This document shows, in pieces, positions 11,674 through 22,859 of a stretch of DNA of 64,000 nt; the stretch's first letter is position 1; each line of letters starts with the position of its first letter. A program made the position numbers and the translations under genes. Under the pieces are notes generated by a model. That model was not told the origin of the DNA, did no database searches, and worked only from the letters and a program-made list of their open reading frames with translations. Source of the DNA: Cliona cf. orientalis (lineage: Eukaryota > Porifera > Demospongiae > Clionaida > Clionaidae); assembly GCA_963930775.1 (NCBI GenBank), contig OZ005690.1:6246225-6310224 (forward strand), read 5' to 3'.

Positions 11674-11949
11674 TACCTCATATGTGTACTTGCATTTGCT
11701 CTACATGTACACAACTAGAGCTCTCTCGAGCACAAAACCCTCGGCGTATTGCATGGCATTAGCTACACAAGCAGGCAATAGAATGTTGTAGTAGCTTCCC
11801 TTTGCCACTTTCAATGTTGCACGTAGAAAAGGGTATAAAGGACCAACTGCATGAGGGCTGGGGGTGAGGCTAATATGTTATTCAAGGTTTAATAGCTCAT
11901 AGCAGCAACAATTTTTAATTAATGTGTTGTATCGAATTCCACACTCTGA
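11674..11949. other. Intronic spacer, nothing recognised
   Basis: Short AT-rich spacer between the MITE and the inverted dispersed element. Confidence 0.4.
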
Positions 11950-12488
11950 GTGCCTATATGCATCAAATCAGCTTCCAGCCTCCAGGAGTCCTTGAGGACA
12001 ATGACCATATGCAAGCAAAATGACTGTCATGCCGGCTAGTTGGATCTACGAGTATAGCTAACCATACAGTTGAAAGGAAGCCACTGTCATCGGCTTTATC
12101 CGTCGAAGTTCGCCAGCGAGCGGAAGAAGGCGGCGGTGACCATGCAGCATCAACGATTATCCTACGGCGCATGCACTGAGGATTAGCATAGTGATAACTT
12201 ACCGTATATAGCGCATGACACACAATGTTCTGTTTGTACGTAGAGGCATACCAGCGGTAGCCTGGAAAAGTCAAGAAGCTTAGAATCAGCAAATGACGCC
12301 AAAACTGGCGAACGAAGCGTTTTTGGCGAAATCCACACAAGTCATGCGTTTGGAACGTCATAAGGAACCTTACAACACCGAAAATTGGACTCGCAAACGA
12401 GGTTTGTAGCAGCTAGCGTGGCAACAGACAGACACACAGACACACAGAACGACTACCGTAACCCTACGGTGCATGCGCCGAGGGTTAA
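11950..12488 (-). repeat. Dispersed element with palindromic end, copy 2 (inverted)
   Basis: Read from 12488 leftward it repeats the order seen at 8196-8690: a palindrome (TAACCCTCGGCGCATGC on the minus strand), the CTGTGTGTCT block, 'acgcttcgttcgc', 'tttgctgattctaagcttct' and 'ataaagccgatgacagtggc'. The 132-codon minus-strand frame across it is explained by the repeat and does not resemble a known protein. Confidence 0.6.
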
Positions 12489-12829
12489 TGATGCATGCTT
12501 ATTGTGTGTGCAAATATCTAAATACATGTATATATGTGACCGCTATGGAAAAACCGATCACTCGCACAAAAATATGATTCTGCAGTAGGGGGTTCAATAC
12601 TCGACTCAACGTTGTTTTTCGAATTTTTTTCTTTGGATATTCTGAAAGTATAGTCCTTTGCCCATCCATTTATATAATTTCAGTGCGATCTGTGTATGTA
12701 TGGCTCGGAAGAAAGAATGGCGTTCAGTTTCAGCTAGCTACGTGAACTGACATACAGTGTTATAGATCAAGGCCCTTGCCTTGCTTTCGATCCTACACAG
12801 AGTAGCCACTCACCCTCGTCTCTCTCTAT
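12489..12829. other. Intronic spacer, nothing recognised
   Basis: No open frame with splice context and no inverted ends noticed. Confidence 0.35.
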
Positions 12830-13400
12830 CATATTAATTATACTATATACAACGAAAAGTATTTTCAGAAAGTGTCGTTTTGTGTCATAACGCACCTGAT
12901 TGGTCAGAACGGTAGGGCCGTGTGCAAAAAACATGGTAACCATGGAGATGCATATGCACGAGGCGCAAAGCGCCGCGCGCTCGGCGCGGCCGGCCAGCCA
13001 GCCGGCCATCAATCGCGAGTTCGAGTACTCGAGTACGAGTACATACGAGTACAGCCTTGGGGCCGACCGGCCCTTGGCCTAGGCTGCAGTACAGCTAGCT
13101 AGCTATAGCCTAGCCTAGCCTAGCCCTAATCTCTCGATCTTGTGCCAGCGCCAGCATCGACGCCAGTTTGAGCGGAGTGAGAACGTCATCGTTGTACTCG
13201 CAAGTTGGGCCCACCAAAGTCTCCAACTTCTCGCATATATATGCTTCTTGCAAAGCAAGACTGAAGAGGCGAGTTAACTATTCGCTATTATACCGGTACT
13301 ATAGTATCCATGCTAGAGTGGAGCTAAGTCTCTTGGCTCATTAAATTCCACCTGCAGTGAGGGGTGTGGCCTACAGACCCGTTTGTCTGCGCATGCGCAT
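12830..13400 (+). repeat. Dispersed GC-rich repeat family R1, copy 1
   Basis: Carries ordered blocks 'atatacaacgaaaagtattt', 'gattggtcagaacggtag', 'gagcggagtgagaacgtcat' and 'cagtgaggggtgtgg', followed by 'ctgcgcatgcgc'. The same order is found at 22860-23275, and partial copies lie at 47440-47660, 52780-52870 with 53570-53700, and 61680-61900. It contains a local 'gagtacgagtac' simple repeat. Confidence 0.6.
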
Positions 13401-15139
13401 ACATTATGGGAGTTTCAAGCTTTAACAACATTGAGGAGCAACCCTGACTATCTGAGTTGAGATACCGACTTGAATGCGTTCATATATTAAAAACATCGTG
13501 ACATTTATCCATTTCTAATAATTATTGAATACAGTCATGCTGATCCAAATAATTTAATTTATAGTCAGCCCATGCATAATAATATCATTATTGTAGTGCA
13601 TAATTACATTGTTGTGACATTATACATACTTGTATACATGTACTATATATTATAATGCCTGAACATTTTAATACCCCAAAAGCAAGTAAAGGGTCTGGGT
13701 ACATTGGTGTTGATTCTTGGTCCTGCAAACTCAGCAATCATGTGATTATTTGCATAAGTTTGTATTGGAGCACATGCGGTGACATACGCAAGACCAAGAA
13801 ATGGTCTGTAATGTCCCTGGCCCTTTCTCAGTGTACGTGGTGGGATCTGGGAACGAGACTACAGTAGCAGTCAAAAATATAAGTTCCCGTACTCGTAGCT
13901 ATGTATGTGTACAAAATGTCACAATACAGTGTAGATACGCATTTGCATCCATACTGGATGCACTGCAACCGTACATACATGTACCAACCTGGGGGAGCAT
14001 ACCCCCAGATCCCCCCTCCCCCCTAATGTATTATTCTACATTATATTATTCTTTATGAATGAAAAAACACTATAGTCCTTGCCTCACTTTATTTCCGTGA
14101 TTGTTGCGGTGCCCCCCTTGACGAAAATCCTAAATGAAAGCCTGATCCCCCCTTCCCCACTCTGCCACCATCATAGCACCAGCCCCATCAATCAAACCCT
14201 GCTCAACCACCCCCTGCTTAGCCGCCATCATTGCAACTTCTTCAAGAAGCTGTCTATTATTCAAAAAATTATTCACTAATATTTGGCCCAGGCCTAGCTG
14301 GGACTGCTGCAGTCTTGTTATACAATCATATTGATTGCTCTGGTAGCTTAAGCTGTATGTATGTTATAGCCAGATATAATTATTATATGTACAGTGATTT
14401 AGTATAATTCCTGTACTATTAAATACATGTACAGATCTGAAGGGGTAACTAAGAATATTTTCGTGTTAAGCCTCCATGGATGACGATAATTTATGGGCAA
14501 AAAAAGCTTTCTTGAGGGGCAAACACTTACGTTTTTTAATAAAATCTTGAGTTCATTGGTGTCTGTCCTTTAATAAAATCTTAGAGGGTGAAACAATTAC
14601 ATACATATATGTGTTCCTTACTAGGGGTATAATAAAGATTCTCGAGAAGCTATTGCCACATTTTAATGATTTCTGGGCAGGGGGAATTAACCATGCTCCC
14701 ATAATTATTGAGCACATAGCACCAAATGTGTTCACGCATACTTTAATGCAACTATTTCTTTATCAAGCATATGCACTTGAATGGCATGTAATCACATGAT
14801 TATATAAAAGTATCGTTAATTTCAGTAATGCAAGAGAAATGCAAAAACAATGGTAGCAGCATTACGTTATTATAACTCAAGTGCACAAATATAAGCATAA
14901 AGGCCCAGATCATCACCACAAACAAGAATCCCGACAACAGCTTTGTCAACTTCAGCAGTGGTGGTAGATCCAGAGTCTTCAGGCAAAACTACTCCCTCAG
15001 TCATATCTAGCGTCCAAAAGTTGTGAAAGAAAACAAATTTTTCACCTTTGTTACTTGTTTGAAATTTCACCTTTGGCCGTGCGACATTACTAACTATTGG
15101 AATATTCTTCAGAAGTTCCTAGGCCTAGGAATGAATAAA
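13401..15139. other. Intronic stretch, no gene recognised
   Basis: AT-rich, with C-rich tracts near 14005-14025 and 14140-14220 and a repeated 'taataaaatctt' near 14537-14590. No frame shows recognisable protein similarity. Confidence 0.4.
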
Positions 15140-16385
15140 TGTGCACAAATCAATCGATGATCATGGTACCAGTCAGGTTGCTTACGTTGTCTTTTGGGGT
15201 AAGTCTTAGGTGCTCTAGAGTTGCCTTAGCTTCAATGCTCCCAGCCAATTCCTGCCCAAAAGGCTTGGCCCCTCCCCCTTTACAACTAGCAGGGGTAGTG
15301 TGGCTGTTTGACCACTATACTCGACAATTACATCCACGGTACCTAACACAGGTATTGACTCACCAGAATATGAGTGGAGCGTAATTCGGCTGGGGGACAA
15401 CTTCAAATATGGCCAAGAATCACAGAGGGTGCATTCGGACACAAGTGTTAATGAAGCTCTGGTATCGATCTCCATCTCTGTTGACTTCTTGTTGATCGTA
15501 ATATTGACTCGGTACGTTTTTTGCTTGGATGAGGATGTACATATAATCGAGTACAAGGCGTAGTCCTCACTAGCGCTATCTGATGACGACTCTTCGCCAC
15601 TTTCTTTGAGATGGTGGACAGGCTTCCTTTCAGCTAGCTTAGACTTGTATTTAGCACCCGGCTTGCTTCTACAGACTTTCTGGATGTGACCAGTCTTGCC
15701 ACACCCACGGCAAATTGCATCTTTCAAGCATCAGTTTTCATGCTTATGGCCCACTCTGCCACAACAAAAACAAGTGCCCTTAAACTTTGACTTAGTGCCA
15801 CCAGTGTCTTTTCCTCGTGTGGAAGGCATCACTCGGTGCACACTCTCACCATTGTCTTGTTGGGCCATCTCTTTAGCATTCTTTGCTGCAGTTTCCATGC
15901 CTTGAGCTGTTTCGATGGCTGAAGTGAGAGTCAGCTTCTTTTTCGCCAGCAACTTCTGTTGAATCTTGCTATTGTTGATACCACAGATCAGCCTGTCACA
16001 TAACATGTCATCCAGTACAGCACCAAAGTTGCAGAATTCAGCCAAAGAACGCAGCTCAGCTACGAAGGTAGCTACAGACTCGCCAGGCTTCCTGACCCAA
16101 TTGTGGAATCGCGAACGCTGGACCGTTTCCGATGGGATGGGGTTGAAATGCTTCTTCAGTGCCTTGACCAATTCATCGTAGGATTTCTCCCCTGGCTTAG
16201 CAGGTGATACAAGATTTCTCACCAGTGTGTAAGTGGTCGGTCCTATAACCGCCAAAACACCGATTTTTCTTACCATCATTGGTTATTTCATTGGTAGCGA
16301 AGAAATGGTCGACACGTTCAACATATTGTGTCCAGTCTTCCTTCGTACCATCGAATTTGTCGATTTTTCCAATGAAACTCGACAT
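15140..16385 (-). pseudogene. Ty3/gypsy-type gag-protease fragment
   Basis: Minus-strand order: ATG at 16385 with 'KIDKFDGTKEDWTQYVERVD' (gag start), a frame change near 16270, then a gag core with 'RFHNWVRKPGESVATFVAEL' and 'LCDRLICGI', two zinc-knuckle-like motifs (CFCCGRVGHKHEN, CRGCGKTGHIQKVC) separated by a stop codon at about 15728, and an aspartic-protease domain ending in 'LLGRNWL'. The protease active site reads D-T-R in place of D-T-G, so it is probably dead. Reverse transcriptase and RNase H are missing; the element is cut off after the protease. Confidence 0.8.
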
Positions 16386-16432
16386 ACTACCACTTTATTT
16401 TTGAATCCCGTCTCGTCGCCAGTTAAATGTGG

Positions 16433-16632
16433 TGTCTTCTGCCAGAAGGAGGCAGATCTAACGTTAGCCAGCAGCACACGTTCACCATTCAAGATAGCAA
16501 ACCAATCATAACATCTGCACATGCGCAATACAAATATAGATTACATAATAATGACACAACACTACAAAACCCCTCTAGAAGGTTGCTGAATATTCAACAC
16601 TAGTGACTAACACCTAACAAGCTCCACATGGT
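16433..16632 (-). repeat. Probable 5' LTR of the gag-protease fragment
   Basis: Directly upstream of gag on the minus strand. It runs from TGTGGAGCTTGTTAGG to ...ACACCACA, then a few bases, then 'TGGCGACGAGACGGG', which could serve as a primer-binding site. The first roughly 80 bases recur at 26567-26655, as expected for an LTR. No second LTR was found on the truncated 3' side. Confidence 0.5.
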
Positions 16633-17769
16633 GAAGTCTGTGCTTATACATGTACCATGTACCTTTATATTCAATATACATAGAACCATACCTCAGAATA
16701 GCTCTGATCTTTGTTGGATCTAGTTGGTTAATGCCATCTTTCCTCGGTTTAGTGACAATTCCTCGTGCAAGTTCTTGCAGAGAAAACATTGCAGACAACA
16801 TGTTTACCACTGACTTTGCTGGTGTTGCTCCATTTATCTCTGCTCTATCGATAGCTTCTCTGGACCATTATCCTCCTCTGTGGATTCCTTGGATTCCCTA
16901 ACCGCACGCCATCTGTGAGTGAACATCAGTGATTCATACAGGATGTTTCAGGGTGGAGTTAGCGGGGTACTGCTATGGTATGTGTGTGGGCATGCAGAAG
17001 ATGCTGGGTATATGTACCTCCGAAGCACTATTTATAAGCTTTTCCACTCTCACCTGAATTCCAGCTCCCTTTTTTTTGTTCACCCTGCCTCTCATTGCAA
17101 TGCTTGAATCTGTCAAAAATTTATGAAACAGATTATCGAAGTACTGCATGGAGAAATGGCACACTAGTTCGTTCAATCAAAGGTATGGTTTGTGGCTATC
17201 ACATGTACAAGGAAATATGGATTGCTACTCTTGGGAAAGAGGCTGCAGGGTACCAGCAGGAACCATGACGAAATATGGATATACAAAAGAAGGCTACTTC
17301 CAGCATATATACATTATTACTCTGTGTTGATCAGTGTTTCTCTCATAGTCCTGCCGGAACGACAGTTATTTCTCACTTATCGTCAGCGCTGGCTATTTTC
17401 TCTTATTTTGATCCCTCGTCCATTGGTCCATGTAATGGATTCCCGTTTGATCCCAAATTGAAGATGCATGCCATTCATGATGGCCATGCCCCCTCCTAAT
17501 TGTGCACCTAGAAAGGATTTTTTCATTACATGTAAAGTGGACCCCAAATTACTTTTTTGCTGGCCTTATTTTGCCAAATCTCCGCCCAATGATAATATTG
17601 TGAGCAAGTGCTATTATTTGCCGTAGGCTGGCTACAGTACAATTTGTTTTTATAATCTGCTCTACAGGTTGAAGGTTAGGAAGCTACATGTAAGAACTGC
17701 TATTTCATGCTGCCATTGGTTTGCTTTGTACATGTATTAGTCTGAGTCACCATCATTCTAGCTGTGTAT
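16633..17769. other. Intronic stretch, no gene recognised
   Basis: The short overlapping frames have no recognisable similarity. Some are open only because stop codons are sparse. Confidence 0.35.
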
Positions 17770-18335
17770 ATCGTATACATGTAGCTCCAAATTTTCGTGG
17801 CACAATATTTTCGTGAATTTTGTGATTTGACTTCTAATCACGAAAATTTTCATCACGAAAATTTAGTATTATTGTGGACATGGCTACACATGCACATTGT
17901 GATCGCGATCGTACATAGCTTATATATACGCATGTGATACTAGTGAACGTGTGAACTGTCTGAAAAGAAGTGTTAAATCGCTGTGATGTACATGGACCTT
18001 AGCCCAAACAACTTCTTTCTTGTATCAAATCCACCAACAACCGTTTTGAAGAGATGGCCAAATAAACGACAGCAGAAGGCGCTAAAGGCAGAAAAAAGGC
18101 CCGTGTAAGTCTCGTCTAGTTTCTTTCCACTAAAATGCTAGCTCAACGCCGAGCCACATGCAATTGTTGGCGGGGTGACAATGTTGATTGTCCACATGGG
18201 GGCCGCGGCGCGGCGGTATTCACAAAAAAAGGTGGCGATCATAAAATTTTTATCACGAAAATTTTCATTTTTGGGATTTTCAGCAATTTCACGGAAATTC
18301 TCAACCACAAAAAGTTGGAGCTATACGGTAGTCAT
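17770..18335. mobile_element. Candidate non-autonomous element with TAGCTCCAA ends
   Basis: The left end (TATCGTATACATGTAGCTCCAA, region 17770-17791) and the reverse complement of the right end (TACCGTATAGCTCCAACTTT) share their motifs, and both are followed by 'ttttcgtgg/tttttgtgg' and by repeated 'cacgaaaatttt' blocks. A 41-codon frame at 17987-18109 (starting MYMDLSPNNF) lies inside and runs into a GTAAGT. Transposase is absent. Confidence 0.45.
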
Positions 18336-18379
18336 CTTGAAGGATCGTGTAGGTAGCTGAAGAGTTTAAAATTTCTTAC

Positions 18380-18531
18380 AATGATCGAAATGATTATTGA
18401 ACCAGCAAGTATGCAAGAGTAGTAGTAGATACAATAGCTTAAGTTCAAAATGATACTGCTAAATATAGAACCGACCTAAATGTTAACTAGTGATAATACT
18501 ACTTAGTGTCAATAACAGTTTACACCACATC
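18380..18531 (-). repeat. LTR fragment of the gypsy element at 18.5-19.4 kb
   Basis: On the minus strand a purine tract (AGAGAGGGAGATG) immediately precedes TGGTGTAAACTG, the arrangement of a polypurine tract and 3' LTR. The block 'aagtagtattatcactagtt' and its flanks recur at 29775-29945. Confidence 0.6.
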
Positions 18532-19445
18532 TCCCTCTCTAGGTAAGTCGTTTGGGGGGATTGATTGAAGTCCGTGTACGGCTCCTAGTCATGATAGGAC
18601 TATGACTATGCCCTGAAGCTTCTGTAGTTGGGGTAGATGGGTTAACATTAAGCTGGCTGCTGTTCCTTCGAGTCTGTCCACTTGGTGTTTGGGCGACATA
18701 TGATCAGGGTGTTTCTGCCATTCAAACGGTTTTTCCTGCTACTGGCCATGGGTTGCCATTGGTTGTGATCCAGACATCTGTGTAATCTGGAATGTCAGGT
18801 AGATCTCTGACTCTATCATGTTTGTCGAAATCTCTTTTTTGCCGCTGTTTGTACTCTTGATTCGCTTTCCTGCCCATCAAAAGCTCTGAAGGTGATCTTC
18901 CGCACCATGGGAGTGGAGTAGCTCTATACGAGAGTAGTGCGAGAAAGGGGTCAGTAGCATTTTTGAGGAGGTTCGTCACTATCTGTACTGCTCTCTCTGC
19001 TTGTCCATTGCTGGAAGGGGAAATGGGGGCTGCTAATGCAGTGTTGAAAGTTGTACTTGCTTGCAAAGTCCTTGAACTCTTGAGAACTGAACTGTGGTCC
19101 AGTGGTCAGTGGTCCATTGTCTGATCTAAATGTCTCCCATGTCTAGCGTATGCTGCGTTCAGAACATTAACGATGCCCTGAGTTGTCATCCATTTAAGCT
19201 TTTGTAGTGCCGGATATCTTGAAAAGTAGTCGACTATGACCAAATACTCCTGTCCGTTCAGGGTGAAGAGATCAACAGCCACCTTTTGCCAAGGATATGA
19301 GGGTAGAGAGGTAAGGATGAGGGGTTCTCGTGCTGGTTTGGCATCTCTGGCACACTCAGGACATCTCTCAATGACGCTTGCTAGTTGCTTTGAGATACCA
19401 GGCCACCATACAGAGATTTTTGCTCGTAGATGGCACATCAATAAC
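18532..19445 (-). pseudogene. Ty3/gypsy integrase and pol C-terminus, decayed
   Basis: The minus-strand translation gives the integrase pieces in order: 'ISVWWPGISKQL' with 'CPEC' (zinc-binding region), 'WQKVAVDLF' and 'YFSRYP' (first Asp), 'RSDNGP' (second Asp), 'QFSSQEFKDFASKYNFQHC', then in another frame 'SSNGQAERAVQ' (catalytic Glu) and 'SPSELLMGRK'. The frame ends with 'IMTRSRTRTSINPPKRL' just before the polypurine tract and LTR. A frameshift and a small 'gaccactg' duplication break it. Its order relative to the gag fragment at 15-16 kb shows that the two are separate elements. Confidence 0.8.
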
Positions 19446-19850
19446 CTGAGTCAACACGGCATAGCTATCTATATTTCATATTTTAGAGCCTCACATTTGT
19501 AGCCAAGTCCACCTCAGCACTGTGTTGAAGGAAAAGCCACAGTAGCCCCCATGCTAGAGTAGATGGTGGCCATCCTACATTGGATAAACAGCCACAGCTA
19601 CTTGGAGAAGTATGTTCACTTGTTAGTGCTATAGAAGCGGTAAATTATCTTCAATGCCTCCACTAGCTTCTCCATGCCGAGGAAATTCTTCCCAGTGCTG
19701 CCTTGTGAGTACACCTTTATTTCAATCCTCCTGAGAAGACCCATATGGTATAGCTGTAACTGACTTTTTATCATAAATTTAGAGCCTCACATTTGTGGCA
19801 AAGTCCACTTCAGCACCGTGTTGAAGGAAAAGCCACAAATGGAATAGCAC
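19446..19850 (-). pseudogene. Ankyrin-repeat-like remnants, cluster 1
   Basis: Two copies of a block which, read on the minus strand, contains 'ccttcaacacggtgctga' and 'gtggacttggctacaaatgt', encoding the pattern FLQHGAEVDLATN. This is the end of an ankyrin repeat (consensus LLxHGADVNxxxx). The same block occurs at least three times at 31890-32460. Frames are broken, so no protein is predicted. Confidence 0.5.
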
Positions 19851-19984
19851 GGTGTGGGTGAATGTAACTTTCAACAAGTATAGTTTAAGTGACAGTGATG
19901 GAATATTAGTTCCTCATTACTGCCATGTCATGATATTGAATAAATGCTTCGATATAAAAGCATGAACCAAAGCAGTGAAATTAT

Positions 19985-20190
19985 ATATGACAACATTTTG
20001 ATATTGTTGACGTTCCATGCAGTATGTCCTCCAACTTCAATGTCGTATCTATACTTTGGATGTTGATAAGACTTCGCTTTCAGGCTTTTAACCCTCAATG
20101 CGACTTCGTTGTCTTCTAACATGTGTCCATGAACTTCGTTCCAATCAACTGTTAATTCACTTCCAATTGAAACGTTTCCCTTCATTATGT
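19985..20190 (-). CDS. Possible exon, unknown function
   Basis: Minus-strand frame with unbiased composition, containing 'IGSELTVDWNEVHGHMLEDN' and 'YQHPKYRYDIEVGGHTAWNV', preceded by a TTTCTCAG acceptor-like site at about 20191. I do not recognise it. It lies upstream of ankyrin-like remnants on the same strand and may belong to the same decayed gene. Confidence 0.3.
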
Positions 20191-20641
20191 TCACTGAGAA
20201 AAGAAACAGCCAATAGCATGCCATACAATTTATTTTTATAGGGCATGCTATATATAAGTTAAGTACTATTATACAAGACAGATATCATTGGGATTAATGC
20301 TATGATACTTATTCTGTTGTGCTCTTGATAATAATGTCATGAATATCATTCCGCAATAACATTTCACCATGATACGGAAGATATATAAATTAATGAAGAT
20401 TCTACATTATACTAAACTTCTAAGTCTACTTTTTACTCCACTTATACAAGAGCATCAGCAACTTCTACTTTAATAAATATCGTGCCCATAGAGGGGTATC
20501 ATGGTCCTGTAATCCATTCAAAGCACTCATAATCAATATCATATGATACAGACGATATTCGTGTAGATGACTTTATTGCATGTATTGTATACAGAAGGGC
20601 ATGATATATCATGGCAAAAAGGTCATTGGTGTAATATGTAA

Positions 20642-20762
20642 TAGTTATATCACGGGCGCGAGGGATGTATGGCATTTATTGCACCGAAGCACGAGGGCGC
20701 GAAGCGGCCCGAGGGCTGAGTGCAATAAATGCCATGCATCCCGAGTGCACGTGATATAACTA
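20642..20762. repeat. Hairpin with 42-base arms
   Basis: Left arm 20642-20683 (TAGTTATATCAC ... GGCATTTATTGCA) and right arm 20721-20762 are reverse complements with about five mismatches, separated by 37 GC-rich bases. It lies immediately left of the element at 20765-21739. Confidence 0.75.
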
Positions 20763-21386
20763 GTTTATATCCCGTGGGCATAGCTACCATAGATACGCAT
20801 AGAATACTAAAAAAGAAAGAAAAGGCAAGGCTATCTTACTCAAAACGGACACACAAAGCCGCTCTCTGAGTCCAGTTCTTGAACGTCAATCGAACTTCTG
20901 AACGTCTCGTGATCGAGGGGTGTGGTCAAACCCACACAGCTTGCTATAGCTATCCGACTCTTGACGATGAACTACCAACTGCAACGTCGAGCTCAGAAGC
21001 CAAGAAACAAAGCTCGAGCTGTTGACTATCCTAAAAGCAAGGCTACGTGCCTACGCAGTAAGCTTACCTGGATACGCGTACACTGTGTTGACTCGCGATC
21101 GATCGATCGACGACTCTGCCCATCTCTTCGAACTAGCGATCTCCCGGTACCTTTCCCGCCATACGTTCCATCATAGATATTATAGACTACGTAGTTTTTT
21201 TTCCATTTAGTCTCGCGAGACGCTCCATTGATAGTTTTACTTTTGTTGCTACCAACATATTCATTGTTTAAGGCCTGCAGTATTTACCGGCTACTCATAT
21301 TGCACAGTTACCAGTGCAATATGGCTAATATAGAATATAGTTGTAACAAATACTGTAATCTGATTGGACACTCAGAGGTCTCTATT

Positions 21387-21465
21387 TCTCATAGAGACCT
21401 ACAAGCTTTCATAGAGACCTACAAGTTCTCATAGAGACCTACAAGTTTCATAGAGACCTACAAGT
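21387..21465 (+). repeat. Four tandem copies of CATAGAGACCTACAAG
   Basis: Four head-to-tail copies of a 19-20 base unit with core CATAGAGACCTACAAG. The core AGAGACC is the same word that builds the arms of the hairpin at 21558-21698. Confidence 0.85.
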
Positions 21466-21557
21466 ATAGCCAAGGGCAAAGAAAGATGCACAGTGCAACA
21501 GTAGCCTTGTCCTCGGGTCAACTACCACGGTTACAATTGCTATATTATTCTAAATCA

Positions 21558-21698
21558 GTTAGAGACCTCGTCCAATGGTCTCTACGCTTTTAAGAGACCC
21601 TCAGGCCCTTAGTAGCACCCTCGCTTCGCTCGGGATGCTACAGCCTCGGGCCTTCGGGTCTCTTAAAATGTGTAGAGACCTTGGACTCGGTCTCTAAC
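21558..21698. repeat. Long inverted repeat, arms about 60 bases
   Basis: GTTAGAGACCTCGTCCAATG at the left end pairs with the reverse complement of the right end (GGACTCGGTCTCTAAC), continuing inward through 'ttttaagagacc' and 'gggcctgagg/cgggccttcg' to a loop around 'cgcttcgctcg'. A transcript across it would fold into a strong stem. Confidence 0.8.
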
Positions 21699-21747
21699 TA
21701 TTATATAGCACATAGCAACAACATAGCAACGGGATATAAGGTCTTAT

Positions 21748-22560
21748 ATGAGTATCATGCCTAGCACACCATACAATTATTTTTATAGGCCCATCAGCAG
21801 TTTTTGTTTCAATTTAGTGTGTATAATTTACCTTTCATGTTTGGTTCCTCTGGACTACTGTAAGATATGTGGAAAGATTATTAACCTTGATAGAGATCCT
21901 AATGCTCAGTGTGCCAATAATCATGCTGGTATTTCTTGTGGTGGATGTGAAACCAACTACAGCCTTGCAATCGGATCTTCTCGATGCATTGTTTATGTTC
22001 TTTATATAGCTGCTGGTTTTTTGCTTGTGATCTTCATCCTTGCACTAAATCTGACTGTTACAGAAGGACTTATTAATGGACTCATACTTTATGCGAATAC
22101 CTTATGGACTTTCAAAGATGTTTTGTTTCCTTTCAAACAAACCTTGACAGTAAATATATTTTGCACCTTTATTGCCGGCTCAATTAAGATTTGGTATGGA
22201 GACATGCCTCATAGTTGGTCTGACTGCCTTTTGGAGAACATGGCTTCAGTTTCTATTCCCTCTCTACATATGGTTCATTGCTAGAGTCATTGTCATTGCA
22301 TGTCGCCCTGACTAACCTTGTTGGTGACAGAGCAGTTCTTCTCCTAGCTGCACTCTTTCTCTTGTCATAAATTATGCTAAGCTTATTTGCACTGCAACAG
22401 CAATATTTGAATATTAAATTAGTAAAAGCATCGTTTGCATTTTTTGTCCAGCTGATGCTTCTTTACCTACTTCCGAGTGCACAATTGTACAATAGGCCGG
22501 GGTCATATTCATCCATGAGCTCAGAAGCCTCTTTATCAGATAGGGTCTCAGGTGTAGCTA
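21748..22560 (+). pseudogene. Cysteine-rich multipass membrane protein, decayed relative of the 48-64 kb family
   Basis: The plus-strand frame has the cysteine module 'GISCGGCETNYSLAIGSSRC', then hydrophobic segments 'LYIAAGFLLVIFILALNLTV', 'GLINGLILYAN' and 'TVNIFCTFIAGSIKIWYGDM'. Near 22225 the frame shifts: another frame continues with 'WRTWLQFLFPLYIWFIAR', then 'DRAVLLLAALFLLSY' and, after a further shift, 'AKLICTATAIFEY'. The last part matches the 'FFLLSYTKLL' segment of the proteins at 48-64 kb, so this is a more distant member. It lies on the opposite strand inside the ANAPC5 intron. At least two frameshifts make it a pseudogene. Confidence 0.7.
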
Positions 22561-22859
22561 GATATTAATGTAATAAAACAATAACTGCAATAGTCCATTC
22601 TGTGGATAGGCACAACATTATATTCATGACAATGCATAACAACGTTAATTTCATGAATCAGCAAAATTTAGTTTTGAGCTTGCTTGCTTTGGTTGGATCA
22701 AACGGTTCAATAGTTCTGACCATGACGCAGAGGATCTTGGCAGCCATACTGTTAGCATCACTCATAAACAGGAAATCACTCCTTTTCTTCCTTGATTGTG
22801 CTTAATGTACGTAGGTTCGGCAATACCCAAGAGCCCCAATATTCTGCCACTGAACGGCA
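22561..22859. other. Intronic spacer, no gene recognised
   Basis: One 67-codon plus-strand frame (22602-22805) of hydrophobic composition; it may be a further piece of the preceding pseudogene but shows no diagnostic motif. Confidence 0.35.

Larger units (their letters stand above)
20765..21739. mobile_element. Candidate DNA element with TTATATCCCGT ends and internal hairpin
   Basis: TTATATCCCGT at 20765 is mirrored by ACGGGATATAA ending at 21739. Inside are a CpG-rich block (20820-21130), a tandem repeat (21387-21465) and a very long hairpin (21558-21698). No transposase was recognised. Confidence 0.5.
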
